Shown here: piece after piece, positions 47,709 through 57,914 of the stretch | Layout: each line of letters opens with the position of its first letter | Numbering within the stretch: the first letter of the stretch is position 1 | Origin: Halomonas cupida | GTDB lineage: Bacteria; Pseudomonadota; Gammaproteobacteria; Pseudomonadales; Halomonadaceae | Assembly: GCF_900142755.1 (NCBI RefSeq) | Contig: NZ_FRCA01000004.1 | Span: 291,592-355,591, forward strand | DNA length: 64,000 nucleotides | Reading direction: 5' to 3' | The notes under the pieces: model-generated | What the model was told of the DNA's origin: nothing | Seen by the model: only the letters and a program-made list of their open reading frames with translations | Database searches by the model: none | Position numbers and translations under genes: made by a program

Positions 47709-50315
47709 TTACAGCCTGGCGCTGAGCCAGTCCGATACGCTCTCCAGCGCTGCAGGCAATGCGGCCACATCGCTACCGCCTGCCTGCGCCATATCCGGGC
47801 GGCCACCGCCCTTGCCGCCCACCTGGCTGGCGACATGATTGACCAGTTCTCCCGCCTTGACTCTGGCGGTGAGGTCATCGGTCACCCCGGCGATCAGACT
47901 GACCTTGCCAGCCGCCTCATCGGCAACTCCCAGCACCACAATACCGGAACCAAGCTTGTTCTTGAGCTGGTCGAGTACGCCGCGCAGATCCTTGCCGGAA
48001 ACACCCTCAAGCTGCGTGGACAGAACCTTGACTCCGTTGATGTCGAGCGCCTGACTGAGCATATCGCTGCCCGCAGCACTGGCCAGTTTCGCCTTGAGGC
48101 GTTCCAGCTCCTTCTCGAGAGTACGGTTGCGCTCGACCAGTGACTCGACCCGCTCCTCGACCTGCTCCGGACGTGCCTTGAGGCGCTCCGCGACACGCTG
48201 GAGGCTATCCTCCTGAGTGGCAAACCAGGCCAGCGCACCTTCGCCAGTAATGGCCTCGATACGCCGCACGCCAGAGGCAATGCCCGCTTCGGTGAGAATG
48301 TGGAAACAGCCAATGTCCCCACTGCGCTGAACGTGTGTGCCACCGCACAGCTCGACAGAGAAGTCGTCGGCGCCGATGGTCAGCACCCTCACCCGGTCCG
48401 CGTACTTGGCTTCGAACAGCGCGGCGGCACCACGAGCCTTGGCCTCGTCCAGGGTCATGGTCTCGACCCGAGTCGACGCATTGGCCAGCACCTGCTCATT
48501 GACCAGACGCTCGACTTCCTTGAGCTGCTCGGCGGTCATGGCTTCGAAGTGGCTGAAGTCGAAACGCAGACGTTCCGCTGTCACCAGCGAGCCCTTCTGC
48601 TGCACATGGTCGCCCAGCACCATGCGCAAAGCCTTGTGCAGCAGGTGCGTTGCGGAGTGATTGCGCACAGTCGCGGCACGCAGCGATGCATCGACCTGCG
48701 GTGTCACCCGAGCACCCACGCTCAGGTTACCCTCGAGCAATATGCCATGATGCAGGTGATGGCCCGCCTGCTTCTGGGTGTCCTTGACCAGGAAACGTCC
48801 CTCGGCCAGTTGCAGATAACCAGTGTCGCCGACCTGACCACCGGATTCCCCATAAAAGGGCGTGCGATCCAACACCACCACACCACTCTGCTCGGTGTCG
48901 AGTGACGCCAGGGCGTTGCCCTGACCATCGAACAATCCCACGACAGTGGACTCATCCTCGAGGCGATCATAGCCGGTGAAGTCGGTCTGACCATCGAGCT
49001 CGATGGTCGCGCCGTATTCGGCACCGAACTGGCTGGCCGCCCGCGCACGCTCCCGCTGCGCCTCGAGTTCACGCTCGAAGCCTGACTCATCCAGGCTGAC
49101 GCCACGCTCACGACAGACATCTGCGGTCAGGTCGTAGGGGAAGCCATAGGTGTCGTAGAGCTTGAAGATGGTCTCGCCCGGCAACGTATCGCCGTCGAGG
49201 TCGGCCAGTGCCGACTCCAGCAACCCCATGCCATGATCCAGAGTACGGGCGAACTGCTCTTCTTCCTTGAGCAGCACGCGCTCGATCTGCCCACGTGCCT
49301 GACGCAGCTCCGGGTAGGCTTCCCCCATCTCAGCATCCAGCGCCATGACCAGACGATGGAAGAAGGCGCCACGAGCGCCCAGCTTATGGCCATGACGGAT
49401 CGCACGGCGGATGATTCGCCGCAGTACATAACCACGTCCCTCATTCGACGGCAGCACGCCATCGGTCACCAGGAAGGCGCAGGAACGGATATGATCGGCA
49501 ATCACCCGCAGGGACGGTGTCGTGGTGTCATTGTGCCCGGTCGCCTCGGCGGCGGCCTTGAGCAGGTTCTGGAACAGGTCGATCTCGTAGTTGGAATGCA
49601 CGCCCTGCATCACGGCCGCGATACGCTCCAGGCCCATACCGGTATCGATGGAGGGTCTGGGCAGCGGGTTCAGGTTGCCCTGAGCATCGCGATCGAACTG
49701 CATGAAGACCAGGTTCCATATCTCGATGTAACGATCACCGTCCTCGTCCGGGCTGCCGGGAGGTCCACCAGCCACTTCGGCGCCGTGATCGAAGAATATC
49801 TCCGAACTGGGGCCACAGGGACCGGTGTCGCCCATCTGCCAGAAATTGTCTTCATCCAGCTTCGAGAACCGCTGGGGGTCAATGCCCATCTCGTCCTTCC
49901 AGATGCGCTCGGCCTCATCATCGCTGATATGCACGGTGACCCAGAGCTTTTCCTTGGGTAGCCCCAGTACCTCGGTGAGAAAGGTCCAGGCGAAACGAAT
50001 CGCATCGCGCTTGAAATAGTCGCCGAAGCTGAAGTTGCCCAACATCTCGAAAAAGGTATGGTGGCGCGCGGTGTAGCCGACGTTGTCGAGATCGTTGTGC
50101 TTGCCACCGGCACGCACGCAGCGCTGAGACGAGGTAGCGCGAACATAATCACGCGGATCCCGACCGAGGAACACATCCTTGAACGGCACCATACCGGCAT
50201 TGGTGAACAGCAGTGTCGGGTCGTTGCCCGGAACCAGTGAGCTGGAGGGCACACGAGTATGACCGTGTTCTTCGAAGTAACTCAGGAAGGCCTGTCTGAT
50301 ATCTGCGCTTTTCAT
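47709..50315 (-). CDS. alaS: Alanyl-tRNA synthetase AlaS
   Basis: AlaS charges tRNA-Ala and edits Ser/Gly mischarging. From the chosen start it has 868 residues (E. coli 876). The class II core begins [24 protein letters not shown]; the editing domain carries [11 protein letters not shown] and [13 protein letters not shown] (zinc ligands), followed by the C-terminal C-Ala domain. The ATG at 50315 ([10 protein letters not shown]) matches the family; the frame extends to 50432 without similarity. Confidence 0.97.
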   Translation of the reverse strand: MKSADIRQAFLSYFEEHGHTRVPSSSLVPGNDPTLLFTNAGMVPFKDVFLGRDPRDYVRATSSQRCVRAGGKHNDLDNVGYTARHHTFFEMLGNFSFGDYFKRDAIRFAWTFLTEVLGLPKEKLWVTVHISDDEAERIWKDEMGIDPQRFSKLDEDNFWQMGDTGPCGPSSEIFFDHGAEVAGGPPGSPDEDGDRYIEIWNLVFMQFDRDAQGNLNPLPRPSIDTGMGLERIAAVMQGVHSNYEIDLFQNLLKAAAEATGHNDTTTPSLRVIADHIRSCAFLVTDGVLPSNEGRGYVLRRIIRRAIRHGHKLGARGAFFHRLVMALDAEMGEAYPELRQARGQIERVLLKEEEQFARTLDHGMGLLESALADLDGDTLPGETIFKLYDTYGFPYDLTADVCRERGVSLDESGFERELEAQRERARAASQFGAEYGATIELDGQTDFTGYDRLEDESTVVGLFDGQGNALASLDTEQSGVVVLDRTPFYGESGGQVGDTGYLQLAEGRFLVKDTQKQAGHHLHHGILLEGNLSVGARVTPQVDASLRAATVRNHSATHLLHKALRMVLGDHVQQKGSLVTAERLRFDFSHFEAMTAEQLKEVERLVNEQVLANASTRVETMTLDEAKARGAAALFEAKYADRVRVLTIGADDFSVELCGGTHVQRSGDIGCFHILTEAGIASGVRRIEAITGEGALAWFATQEDSLQRVAERLKARPEQVEERVESLVERNRTLEKELERLKAKLASAAGSDMLSQALDINGVKVLSTQLEGVSGKDLRGVLDQLKNKLGSGIVVLGVADEAAGKVSLIAGVTDDLTARVKAGELVNHVASQVGGKGGGRPDMAQAGGSDVAALPAALESVSDWLSARL

Positions 50316-50639
50316 GAAAATTCCGTGGCGATGAGCAAGGTAGCCGTCGGCTGGCAGCGCTGTCCGCAAGGCATGCCAGCAGCCTCGGAGCGCATCAATA
50401 TTCATGGCCCGGGGCTGGTAAAGGGGAAACATTATAGCGTAGTTGTCAAGCGACTAAAGTGGGGGACGTTAACTCATTGCTGGCATGCCCCCGAAAACAG
50501 GTCGGATGGCGCAGTGGCGAACCACTTTCTTCAAGCCCCGCTCGCTTCCAGGCGCCGCCCCTTTCCGGCAGACACGACATATCAAGGTGCGAGGCTTGCC
50601 ACCGACATCCACCTTTACGCTCATCAACTGCGGTGCATA
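50316..50639. other. Gap upstream of alaS
   Basis: This 324-base gap lies between alaS and the DUF2252 gene. It holds the probable alaS promoter (see next entry) and weak inverted repeats only. No gene or repeat family was recognised. Confidence 0.4.
50431..50449 (-). promoter_or_regulatory. Probable alaS promoter elements
   Basis: On the minus strand a perfect TATAAT (50436-50431) lies 116 bases before the alaS start. A TTGACA (50449-50444) is only seven bases from it, too close to form a normal -35/-10 pair, so the two may belong to overlapping promoters. Confidence 0.4.
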
Positions 50640-51944
50640 TCAACTGCAGCGGGCATCAACGAAAGTACGGTAGTCCTGCCCGACACATTCGGCATAACTC
50701 AACGCCAGTGTGGTGACCATCTGTACAGCGTGGTCCATCCGTCCCTCGACCTCGGCACAGACGGCACGGGCGAAACGTGATGGGTCATCCGGATGCAGGG
50801 CACGAGCGCCACGCAGATGTTCTCGAGCCAGGATCCGCCCCCACTGTTTGACCACCTTGCGGTATTCCTTGCCACCCTCGACCTTGTGGGTCGGGAAATC
50901 TTCCTTGTATGGGGAGCGCTCCCGCACCGAGAACACCTTGCCGGCGAGATGCAGCCAGCCCAGATAGATGTCCGGGTGTTCGGCGATGGCAATGAAAGCG
51001 GCGGCATGACGGGCACCCTCGTGGGGAAAGGTATTGCGCCACGCGCGCTGCTGCGCCCGGCTCATCATCGCGAATCCCGCCGGCGGCCGCTGTTCCTTGA
51101 TGTCGAGAATGACATCATCGTGCTGATGCGCGTCACCTCCCTCGATCAACACATAGAAACGATCCAGCCCCAGCGAGCCAGTACCAGCGTCCAGTCGACG
51201 CGCGCTGTCCTTGACCCGGAAGTGCTCGCCCCCCTCTTCGGCCAGCTCGCCGCGCAGGGTGCTGCGGTATTCCTCATTGATGGCCTTGCGCAACTGGGAA
51301 TCGAGATGCGCCGGCAGACCTACGAGCTTGCCGGGACGGTCGAAGTGTCGCCCCACATCAGAGAGGCTGGTCCACTTGTCGAGCATTCGCTTGCGACTGT
51401 GCTTGCGCTCGACCTTTTCCATGAAAGGCTTCAAGGGACCACGGGCTGTATCGACATTGACCCACTGCGGCGCCTCGCCACGCATATGCCCGGCCAGTTC
51501 ATCGTGGTAACTCTCGACCAGCGCCTTGAGTGCCTTGCCGATCGACTTGCGCGACAGCTCGGCGTTCTCGCGAGCATCCAGCACCAGGCTGATGGCCAGA
51601 CGCCATAGATCGTACTGATAGTCACCGATCAGAGCGTCATCGAAGTCATCCATGCCATAGCGCACGCGATCATCATGATGACCATAGGCACCGAAATTGA
51701 AGGCGTGGGCATCCCCCTGCAACCAGGTCTGGGTTTCGGGAAGACCGCCATACAGCGAGAACCGCCAGTCATGCCAGACATCCGCCCAGTAGAGATGATT
51801 GGTACCACGAAAGAAGGCATAGGGAGATACGGCTAACCTGGCGTACTTGGTCGTACGATCGTCATCCCGCAACTCGGCGTTGGCGTCATCGATGGCCTCC
51901 AGCAACTGCCGGGGCCGATTGTGCTGCGTAAGGGGTAACGACAT
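50640..51944 (-). CDS. DUF2252 family protein
   Basis: A 434-residue protein of DUF2252. Recognisable segments include KYARLAVSPYAFFRGTNHLYWADV, WLQGDAHAFNFGAYGHHDDRVRYGMDDFDDA and ISLVLDAREN. The fold resembles protein/aminoglycoside kinases (HAFNFG and DDFDDA in the places of HxDxxxxN and DxD), but no activity is established. The start at 51944 is preceded by GGAGGAGT; the upstream extension to 52004 is not needed. It stands alone on the minus strand. Confidence 0.85.
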   Translation of the reverse strand: MSLPLTQHNRPRQLLEAIDDANAELRDDDRTTKYARLAVSPYAFFRGTNHLYWADVWHDWRFSLYGGLPETQTWLQGDAHAFNFGAYGHHDDRVRYGMDDFDDALIGDYQYDLWRLAISLVLDARENAELSRKSIGKALKALVESYHDELAGHMRGEAPQWVNVDTARGPLKPFMEKVERKHSRKRMLDKWTSLSDVGRHFDRPGKLVGLPAHLDSQLRKAINEEYRSTLRGELAEEGGEHFRVKDSARRLDAGTGSLGLDRFYVLIEGGDAHQHDDVILDIKEQRPPAGFAMMSRAQQRAWRNTFPHEGARHAAAFIAIAEHPDIYLGWLHLAGKVFSVRERSPYKEDFPTHKVEGGKEYRKVVKQWGRILAREHLRGARALHPDDPSRFARAVCAEVEGRMDHAVQMVTTLALSYAECVGQDYRTFVDARCS

Positions 51945-52176
51945 TCCACTCCTCCAGAGCACTGGATGCCTGAATTCAACCCATAAAGGCACCATGTCCG
52001 TCATTCAGTTCCGATTTCGGCTAGTTCATTGCGCGAGTCAGGATACACTTCACAGTGACTGCCGGTGATGCCACCAGCATGCAGCAGCCGTCAGGTGTTG
52101 CCCAGCCCTGCCTCGAATACTGCACCGTACAACGCCAGCAGCACAGCAGCGACGGTCAGCGGATACGGAGTCAAGC

Positions 52177-53619
52177 ATGCCCATGAATACCAGGGCCCTA
52201 CCCCCAGAGCACGACACCCAGAGCATTGATGCCCGGGGTTCCGGAGCCTCACATCTCGACCCGGAACACTGTCGTGTGGCCCGCCTGGCACGCGACCCAC
52301 GCTTCGACGGGAGGTTCTTTGTCGCTGTGGTATCCACAGGCATCTATTGCCGACCGATCTGTCCGGCACCGACTCCCCACGAGCGCAACGTGCGGTACTT
52401 CGCCAGTGCTCTGGAAGCCGCTACGGCTGGGTTTCGCCCCTGCCTCCGCTGTCGCCCGGACAGCGCCCCCGACTCACCGGCCTGGCGAGGCACCGACACC
52501 ACACTGCGACGTGCCCTGCGCCTGATCGACGAAGGCGCATTGAGCACCGGCAACATGACCCAGTTGGCCGACCGTCTGGGGATTGGTGAACGCCATCTAC
52601 GCGGGCTGTTCCAGCGCCGCTTTGGCGTTTCTCCCAAGGCCTACGCTCTACACCGCCAGTGTCTGTTCGCCAAGCAGCTACTGCACCAGACTCGGCTGCC
52701 GATCACCCAGATCGCCTTCGCCAGCGGCTTCGGCAGTGTGCGACGCTTCAACGACACCTTTCGTCAACGCATCGGCCTGGCCCCGCGGGATATTCGTCGC
52801 CAACAGGTGGAACCCAGAGCCCCTCACGCCATGTTGCAACTGAACCTGAGCTATCGTCCGCCCTATGCCTGGCAGGTCTATCGCGACTTCATGAGCAGGC
52901 GCTACCTCCAGGGACTGGAATGGGTGGAAGAAAACGCCTTTGGCCGACACTTCCGCTGGGGCGACGCCCGAGGGCACTTCACCGCCCATCATCAGCCTCA
53001 GCGCAACGCCTTTCGGGTCGAGCTGGCACTCGACGACCTTCGCCATCTGGCGCCAGTGGTCGCCAATATCCGCCGAGTACTGGATCTGGATGCCGACTGT
53101 GACGTCATCGAACAGCATCTCGCCGCCAGCCAGCCCGAACTACCACTGATGACTGGGCTTCGCCTGCCCGGCACCTGGTCACCGTTCGAGGCCATGATAC
53201 GTGCCGTTCTCGGCCAGCAGGTCAGCCTCATCGCTGCACGGCGCCTGACTCAGACGCTCATCGATCACCTCGGTGAGCCAGCCGCCGATGGCGGGCGCTA
53301 CTTCCCCGATGCTGCCGCCATTGCCGCCCATCCGCTGGAGTTCCTGCGCATGCCCGGTCGGCGACGCCAGACACTGATCGACGTAGCCCGCGCCACCCTC
53401 GAGGGCAATACCCACTTTCAGGGTGTCAGCGGCATCGGTCCCTGGACACGGGACTATGCGCGCCTGCGTGGTGACTCCGACCCCGATGTCTGGTTGAGTG
53501 GTGATGCTGGACTGCGCCGAGCCCTGGTAAAGTGGCCACAGGTCAATGCCGAACAGGCGGCCCCCTGGCGGAGCTATCTTCTGATGCAACTGTGGAGTCT
53601 CGATCATGAAGCACAATGA
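52177..53619 (+). CDS. Ada-type regulator fused to AlkA DNA-3-methyladenine glycosylase
   Basis: A 480-residue fusion for alkylation damage. The N-terminal Ada metal-binding domain has zinc/acceptor cysteines C58, C62, C89 and C92 ([18 protein letters not shown]), which accept methyl from phosphotriesters. An AraC-type helix-turn-helix (about 105-205) follows. The C-terminal AlkA domain (about 215-480) keeps the helix-hairpin-helix ([13 protein letters not shown]) and the catalytic aspartate region. The methyltransferase half of classical Ada is missing and is supplied by the overlapping next gene ogt. The frame resembles the E. coli Ada plus AlkA split; this order is common in related genomes. 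Confidence 0.92.
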   Translation: MPMNTRALPPEHDTQSIDARGSGASHLDPEHCRVARLARDPRFDGRFFVAVVSTGIYCRPICPAPTPHERNVRYFASALEAATAGFRPCLRCRPDSAPDSPAWRGTDTTLRRALRLIDEGALSTGNMTQLADRLGIGERHLRGLFQRRFGVSPKAYALHRQCLFAKQLLHQTRLPITQIAFASGFGSVRRFNDTFRQRIGLAPRDIRRQQVEPRAPHAMLQLNLSYRPPYAWQVYRDFMSRRYLQGLEWVEENAFGRHFRWGDARGHFTAHHQPQRNAFRVELALDDLRHLAPVVANIRRVLDLDADCDVIEQHLAASQPELPLMTGLRLPGTWSPFEAMIRAVLGQQVSLIAARRLTQTLIDHLGEPAADGGRYFPDAAAIAAHPLEFLRMPGRRRQTLIDVARATLEGNTHFQGVSGIGPWTRDYARLRGDSDPDVWLSGDAGLRRALVKWPQVNAEQAAPWRSYLLMQLWSLDHEAQ

Positions 53620-54130
53620 CTGGCAGCAGTATGTGGGACTGGAGTGCTACCAACCTCCAGCCAGTGAGGCCCTCGGCAGTGTGGTAATTGCCGCCACGGC
53701 TCGTGGCATCGCTCGCCTCGATTTCATGGACAACGACCAGGTCAGTCAGTTGTCACAACGTCCCAGTGATCTCACCCGAACCTGTCGTACCCAACTGGAA
53801 GAATACTTCGCCGGGCAACGTCAGCAGTTCGACCTGCCACTGGATGCCGCAGGCACCGACTTCCAGCATCAGGTGTGGCAGTCACTGAGCCGCATTCCCT
53901 ATGGCGAGACCCGCAGCTACGGCGAGCTGGCCGAGGGTCTCGGCCGCAAGGGTGCCCAACGCGCCATCGGTGCCGCCAATGGCCGCAACCCGATCGCCAT
54001 CATCGTGCCCTGCCATCGCGTCATCGGCAGCGATGGCAGCCTGACCGGCTACGCCGGTGGCATCGGTCGCAAGCAATGGCTGCTGGCCTTCGAAGCCCAG
54101 GAGGTTCCGCTGGAACTGCAACCGGGTTGA
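53606..54130 (+). CDS. ogt: Methylated-DNA--protein-cysteine methyltransferase (Ogt)
   Basis: This suicide enzyme removes O6-alkyl groups from guanine onto its own cysteine. The 174-residue protein has the N-terminal ribonuclease-H-like domain, [24 protein letters not shown], the DNA-recognition helix ([11 protein letters not shown]) and the acceptor C136 in IVPCHRVIG. Its start overlaps the Ada-AlkA gene by 14 bases, so the two form a damage-reversal operon. Confidence 0.95.
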   Translation: MKHNDWQQYVGLECYQPPASEALGSVVIAATARGIARLDFMDNDQVSQLSQRPSDLTRTCRTQLEEYFAGQRQQFDLPLDAAGTDFQHQVWQSLSRIPYGETRSYGELAEGLGRKGAQRAIGAANGRNPIAIIVPCHRVIGSDGSLTGYAGGIGRKQWLLAFEAQEVPLELQPG

Positions 54131-54221
54131 TCTCCGCCGCTCAACGACGGACCTTGCCTTTCCCAGCGCGGCGCTTTGCGGCACCATGCAGGCAGCAAGC
54201 TGACCGCAAGGATAAAGCATC

Positions 54222-57200
54222 GTGCAGGCACCCTCTGCCACAAGCCCTCCCACCACGAACTCCCTCACTCCGGGGTTCATGGTGGTGCATGGCAATCGTC
54301 TCGAGTCACTGCGTGAACTGGCGGTGGAGTGGCTACGTCGACATCCGCTGACTCCGCTGGAAAACGAGGTGCTGCTGGTCCAGAGCAACGGCATCAGCCA
54401 ATGGCTCAAGCTGGCACTGGCGGCGGACCCGCAGGATGGCGGCTGCGGAATCGCCGCCGCGCTGGACGTCACGCTCCCGGCGCGTTTCCTCTGGCAAGCC
54501 TACCGCACGGTGCTGACCGAACTGGAAGGTCCCGGAGCGGTACCTCCGACCTCCCCCTTCGACAAGTCACGCCTCACCTGGCGATTGATGCGGGTGCTTC
54601 CCGCCCTGCTCGAGGATGATGCCTTTGCTCCCTTGCGGCGCTATCTCGAGGATGACGGGGACCAACGCAAGCGGCATCAACTGGCCGAGCGCCTGGCCGA
54701 CCTCTTTGACCAGTATCAGGTCTATCGCGGCGACTGGCTGGAAGCCTGGTCCAACCAGGATGATATGCTGATCGACGCGCGTGGCCAGGTTAGTCCATTG
54801 GCCGAGGACCAGCGCTGGCAGGCCATCCTCTGGCGAGCCCTGCGTGATGACACTGGTGAGGCAGGTATTGCCTCGAGCCGCTCCGGCGTACACCAACGCT
54901 TCGTCGCTGCCTGCCAGTCACTGGACCAGACCATTCCACCAGCGGGGCTGCCACGACGCATTGTGGTATTCGGGATTTCCTCGCTGCCCAGTCAGACCCT
55001 GGAAGCACTCGCCGCTCTGTCCCGCGTCAGCCAGGTAGTACTGTTCGTTCACAACCCCTGCGAATTCTACTGGGCCGACATCATCGAGCACCGCGATCTA
55101 TTGCGCGCGGCGCGACGCCGCCAGCAACAGCGTCCGGGGATGCCACTGAATCTCGACGACAGCCAGATGCACCTGCACGCCCACCCACTACTCGCCGCCT
55201 GGGGTAAGCAAGGGCGTGACTACCTGCGCCTGCTGGATGAATTCGATGAACACCACCGCTATGCCGAGCTGTTCGAACAGGAAGCGCTGCGCATTGACCT
55301 CTTCGAGCCACATACCGATGCTGATGGCCACCAGCGGCTACTGCATCAGTTGCAGGATGATATCCGAGCCCTGCGGCCACTGGCGGAAACCCGCGAACGC
55401 TGGCCGGCCGTTTCGGCCGATGACGACTCCCTGGCCTTCCATATTGCCCATGGTCCGCTGCGCGAAGTGGAAATTCTCCACGACCAGTTGCTGGCGGCGT
55501 TCAGCAACGACCCGAGCCTGAAGCCCCGCGATATTCTAGTGATGGTGCCGGATATCGACACCTACGCCGCCGCCGTCAGCGCGGTCTTCGGGCGCCTCGA
55601 GGCGGACGACCCCCGATTCATTCCCTTCACCGTCTCCGATCAACAGAGTCGACATCGTCAGCCACTGGCCATTGCCGTGGAAACTCTCATGCGCCTGCCC
55701 GAGCTACGGCTTTCGGTCAGCAACCTGATGGACCTTCTCGAGGTGCCCGGAGTACGTCAGCGCTTCGGTATCGACGAGCAGGATCTGGCGCTGATCGAAC
55801 GCTGGGTGGCGGGGGCCGGTATTCGCTGGGGACTGGATGCGGGGCAGCGAGCCAGCCTCGATCTGCCCGGCGGGCTCGAGCAGAACACCTGGGCCTTCGG
55901 CCTCAAGCGCATGCTGCTGGGTTATGCCGTAGGCAGCGGTGGCTCGGGCTGGCACGATATCGCTCCTTATGAGGACATCGGTGGCCTCGATGCCGCTCTT
56001 GCCGGCCCACTTGTGCAACTGGCCGAGACCCTGGAGCACCACTGGCATGCCCTCAGTCATCCGGCCAGCGTCGATGACTGGTGTCAGCGCCTGCGGGCAC
56101 TGCTCGACGATTGTCTGGTCGCTGTGGATGATGCTGACAGTGCCCTGCTCGGACGCCTCGACCAGTCTCTGGAGGAGTGGCAGGCATCCGCCGAGGAAGC
56201 GGGATTCGAGGAAGCCGTTCCACTGACCGTGGTGCGCGAGCAATGGCTGGCAGCGTTGGATCACAGTAGTCTGTCCCAGCGCTTTCTCGCCGGGGCCGTC
56301 AACTTTGCCACCTTGATGCCGATGCGCGCGATCCCCTTCCGCCACGTCTGGCTGCTGGGCATGAACGACGGCGACTACCCACGCACCCAGATCCCTCAGG
56401 ATTTCGATCTGATGGGCCACGATTACCGCCCCGGTGACCGCTCACGCCGCGAGGACGACCGCTATCTGTTTCTCGAGGCACTGCTGTCGGCTCGCGAGCG
56501 GCTGGCCATCAGTTGGGTCGGGCGCAGTATTCACGACAACACCGAGCGTCCTCCTTCAGTACTGGTGGGACAACTGCGCGACCATCTGGCCCATGGCTGG
56601 CTTCCTGCCGGTTCCCCCAGCCACGACAACCAGAACAGTCTCGATAGCCAGAGCAGCTCCGACAACCCGGACCGTCACGATGATCAGGGGCAAGACAACC
56701 AGATTCATGACAACCAGGGCGGCGAACTCCTGCTGGCACAGTTGACCACCGAACACCCGCTGACGCCCTTCAGCCCACGCTACTTCAAGGGCATCCCACG
56801 CCTGTTCAGTTATGCCCACGAATGGCGTCAGGTTCATGACGCCTCTTCTCAAGAGCAGGCGTCAGCAACGGATGAGCTGTCACTCGGCGACTGGCAACCG
56901 GCCGCGCCCCTGCCATTGGCCACTCTGTCTCGGGTACTTGAGGACCCGGTGGCGGCCTTCTTCCAGCAACGTCTCGGCGTACAGCTCCAATTGCCCGAGA
57001 GTGGCCGTCTCGATCATGAACCCTTCGCTCTTGATGGCCTGGAACACTGGCAACTGCAGGATGCCCTGATCCATGCCCAGCGCCGCGCCATCGATGAGGG
57101 CAGTCCTCGCCAGCAGGCACTGGCCACGACGCTCGAACGCCTGACGGCAGAGGGGCGTCTGGCCATGGGCGGCTTCGCCGAGCGCATGCGGCAGGATCTG

Positions 57201-57914
57201 GTCGAGTCCATGGATGACCTGTTCACGCTCTATGAAGAAGCCCTGACCACCTGGCCCCATGCTCACCAGACGCCAACCCCCTTCAGCCTGTCGCTGCCCG
57301 GTCTGATCATCGAGGATGCCATCGATGAACTGCGCGAGAGTACCGAGGGTGACCGCTGCCGAGTGATACTGAGCACCTCAAGTCTGGTGCGCCAGGGTCG
57401 CTACAACTGGAGGCACTGGCTGCGCCCCTGGCTGACGCACCTGGTCATGCAACTGAACCTCGGCCCCACCACCACCCGACTGCTGTCCCGCACCGGCAAC
57501 GGTAGTCTGTTGCCGATGCCCGCCAGCGAAGCCCGCGAACTGCTCGAGTCGATTGCCATCAGTTACCGCTGTGCCCTGCAGGAGCCTCTGCCACTGGCCC
57601 GTGACAGCGCTTTCGGCTGGCTGCGTCGGGGCGGCACACCTGCGGCCATGCAGCGCTGGCTCAGTGGCCAGTTCGAGGACAGCGACGAAAAGGCCATCAA
57701 CGAGGCGACCCGAATCCTGGTCGGTAACGCCTTTCAACCCGGCGAGTACCAACGCAACCTCTACCTGCAGCGCCAGTGGCCTGACCCGCTGGAGCTACTG
57801 CGGACCCATGGTCTGCGTTTTGCCGAGTTGGCCGAGCAGTTCTATGGGCCGCTCAGTCGCCATCTGCAATCCGGGACACCCGACAAGTCATCCAGACGGG
57901 AGGCCTCCTTATGA
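54222..57914 (+). CDS. recC: Exodeoxyribonuclease V subunit gamma RecC
   Basis: RecC recognises Chi sites and splits the duplex for the RecB and RecD motors. The 1230-residue protein is longer than E. coli RecC (1122). The N-terminal helicase-like fold (VVHGNRLESLRELAVEWL..., LLVQSNGISQWLKL) and the characteristic MPMRAIPFRHVWLLGMNDGDYPR are present, with a nuclease-like C-terminal fold. The GTG start has AGGA ten bases upstream. Part of the extra length is a low-complexity insertion at about residues 800-835, rich in D, N, Q, S and H. Order recC-recB-recD, with ATGA overlaps, differs from the E. coli recC-ptrA-recB-recD. Confidence 0.96.
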   Translation: MQAPSATSPPTTNSLTPGFMVVHGNRLESLRELAVEWLRRHPLTPLENEVLLVQSNGISQWLKLALAADPQDGGCGIAAALDVTLPARFLWQAYRTVLTELEGPGAVPPTSPFDKSRLTWRLMRVLPALLEDDAFAPLRRYLEDDGDQRKRHQLAERLADLFDQYQVYRGDWLEAWSNQDDMLIDARGQVSPLAEDQRWQAILWRALRDDTGEAGIASSRSGVHQRFVAACQSLDQTIPPAGLPRRIVVFGISSLPSQTLEALAALSRVSQVVLFVHNPCEFYWADIIEHRDLLRAARRRQQQRPGMPLNLDDSQMHLHAHPLLAAWGKQGRDYLRLLDEFDEHHRYAELFEQEALRIDLFEPHTDADGHQRLLHQLQDDIRALRPLAETRERWPAVSADDDSLAFHIAHGPLREVEILHDQLLAAFSNDPSLKPRDILVMVPDIDTYAAAVSAVFGRLEADDPRFIPFTVSDQQSRHRQPLAIAVETLMRLPELRLSVSNLMDLLEVPGVRQRFGIDEQDLALIERWVAGAGIRWGLDAGQRASLDLPGGLEQNTWAFGLKRMLLGYAVGSGGSGWHDIAPYEDIGGLDAALAGPLVQLAETLEHHWHALSHPASVDDWCQRLRALLDDCLVAVDDADSALLGRLDQSLEEWQASAEEAGFEEAVPLTVVREQWLAALDHSSLSQRFLAGAVNFATLMPMRAIPFRHVWLLGMNDGDYPRTQIPQDFDLMGHDYRPGDRSRREDDRYLFLEALLSARERLAISWVGRSIHDNTERPPSVLVGQLRDHLAHGWLPAGSPSHDNQNSLDSQSSSDNPDRHDDQGQDNQIHDNQGGELLLAQLTTEHPLTPFSPRYFKGIPRLFSYAHEWRQVHDASSQEQASATDELSLGDWQPAAPLPLATLSRVLEDPVAAFFQQRLGVQLQLPESGRLDHEPFALDGLEHWQLQDALIHAQRRAIDEGSPRQQALATTLERLTAEGRLAMGGFAERMRQDLVESMDDLFTLYEEALTTWPHAHQTPTPFSLSLPGLIIEDAIDELRESTEGDRCRVILSTSSLVRQGRYNWRHWLRPWLTHLVMQLNLGPTTTRLLSRTGNGSLLPMPASEARELLESIAISYRCALQEPLPLARDSAFGWLRRGGTPAAMQRWLSGQFEDSDEKAINEATRILVGNAFQPGEYQRNLYLQRQWPDPLELLRTHGLRFAELAEQFYGPLSRHLQSGTPDKSSRREASL

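Noticed and set aside
52091..52176. Minus-strand frame upstream of the Ada-AlkA gene whose end looks like a membrane segment (PYPLTVAAVLLALYGAVFEAGLG).
   Set aside because: It is short, overlaps the Ada-AlkA start region and lacks a start codon with a Shine-Dalgarno. It could be a remnant of a lost gene, but that cannot be supported.
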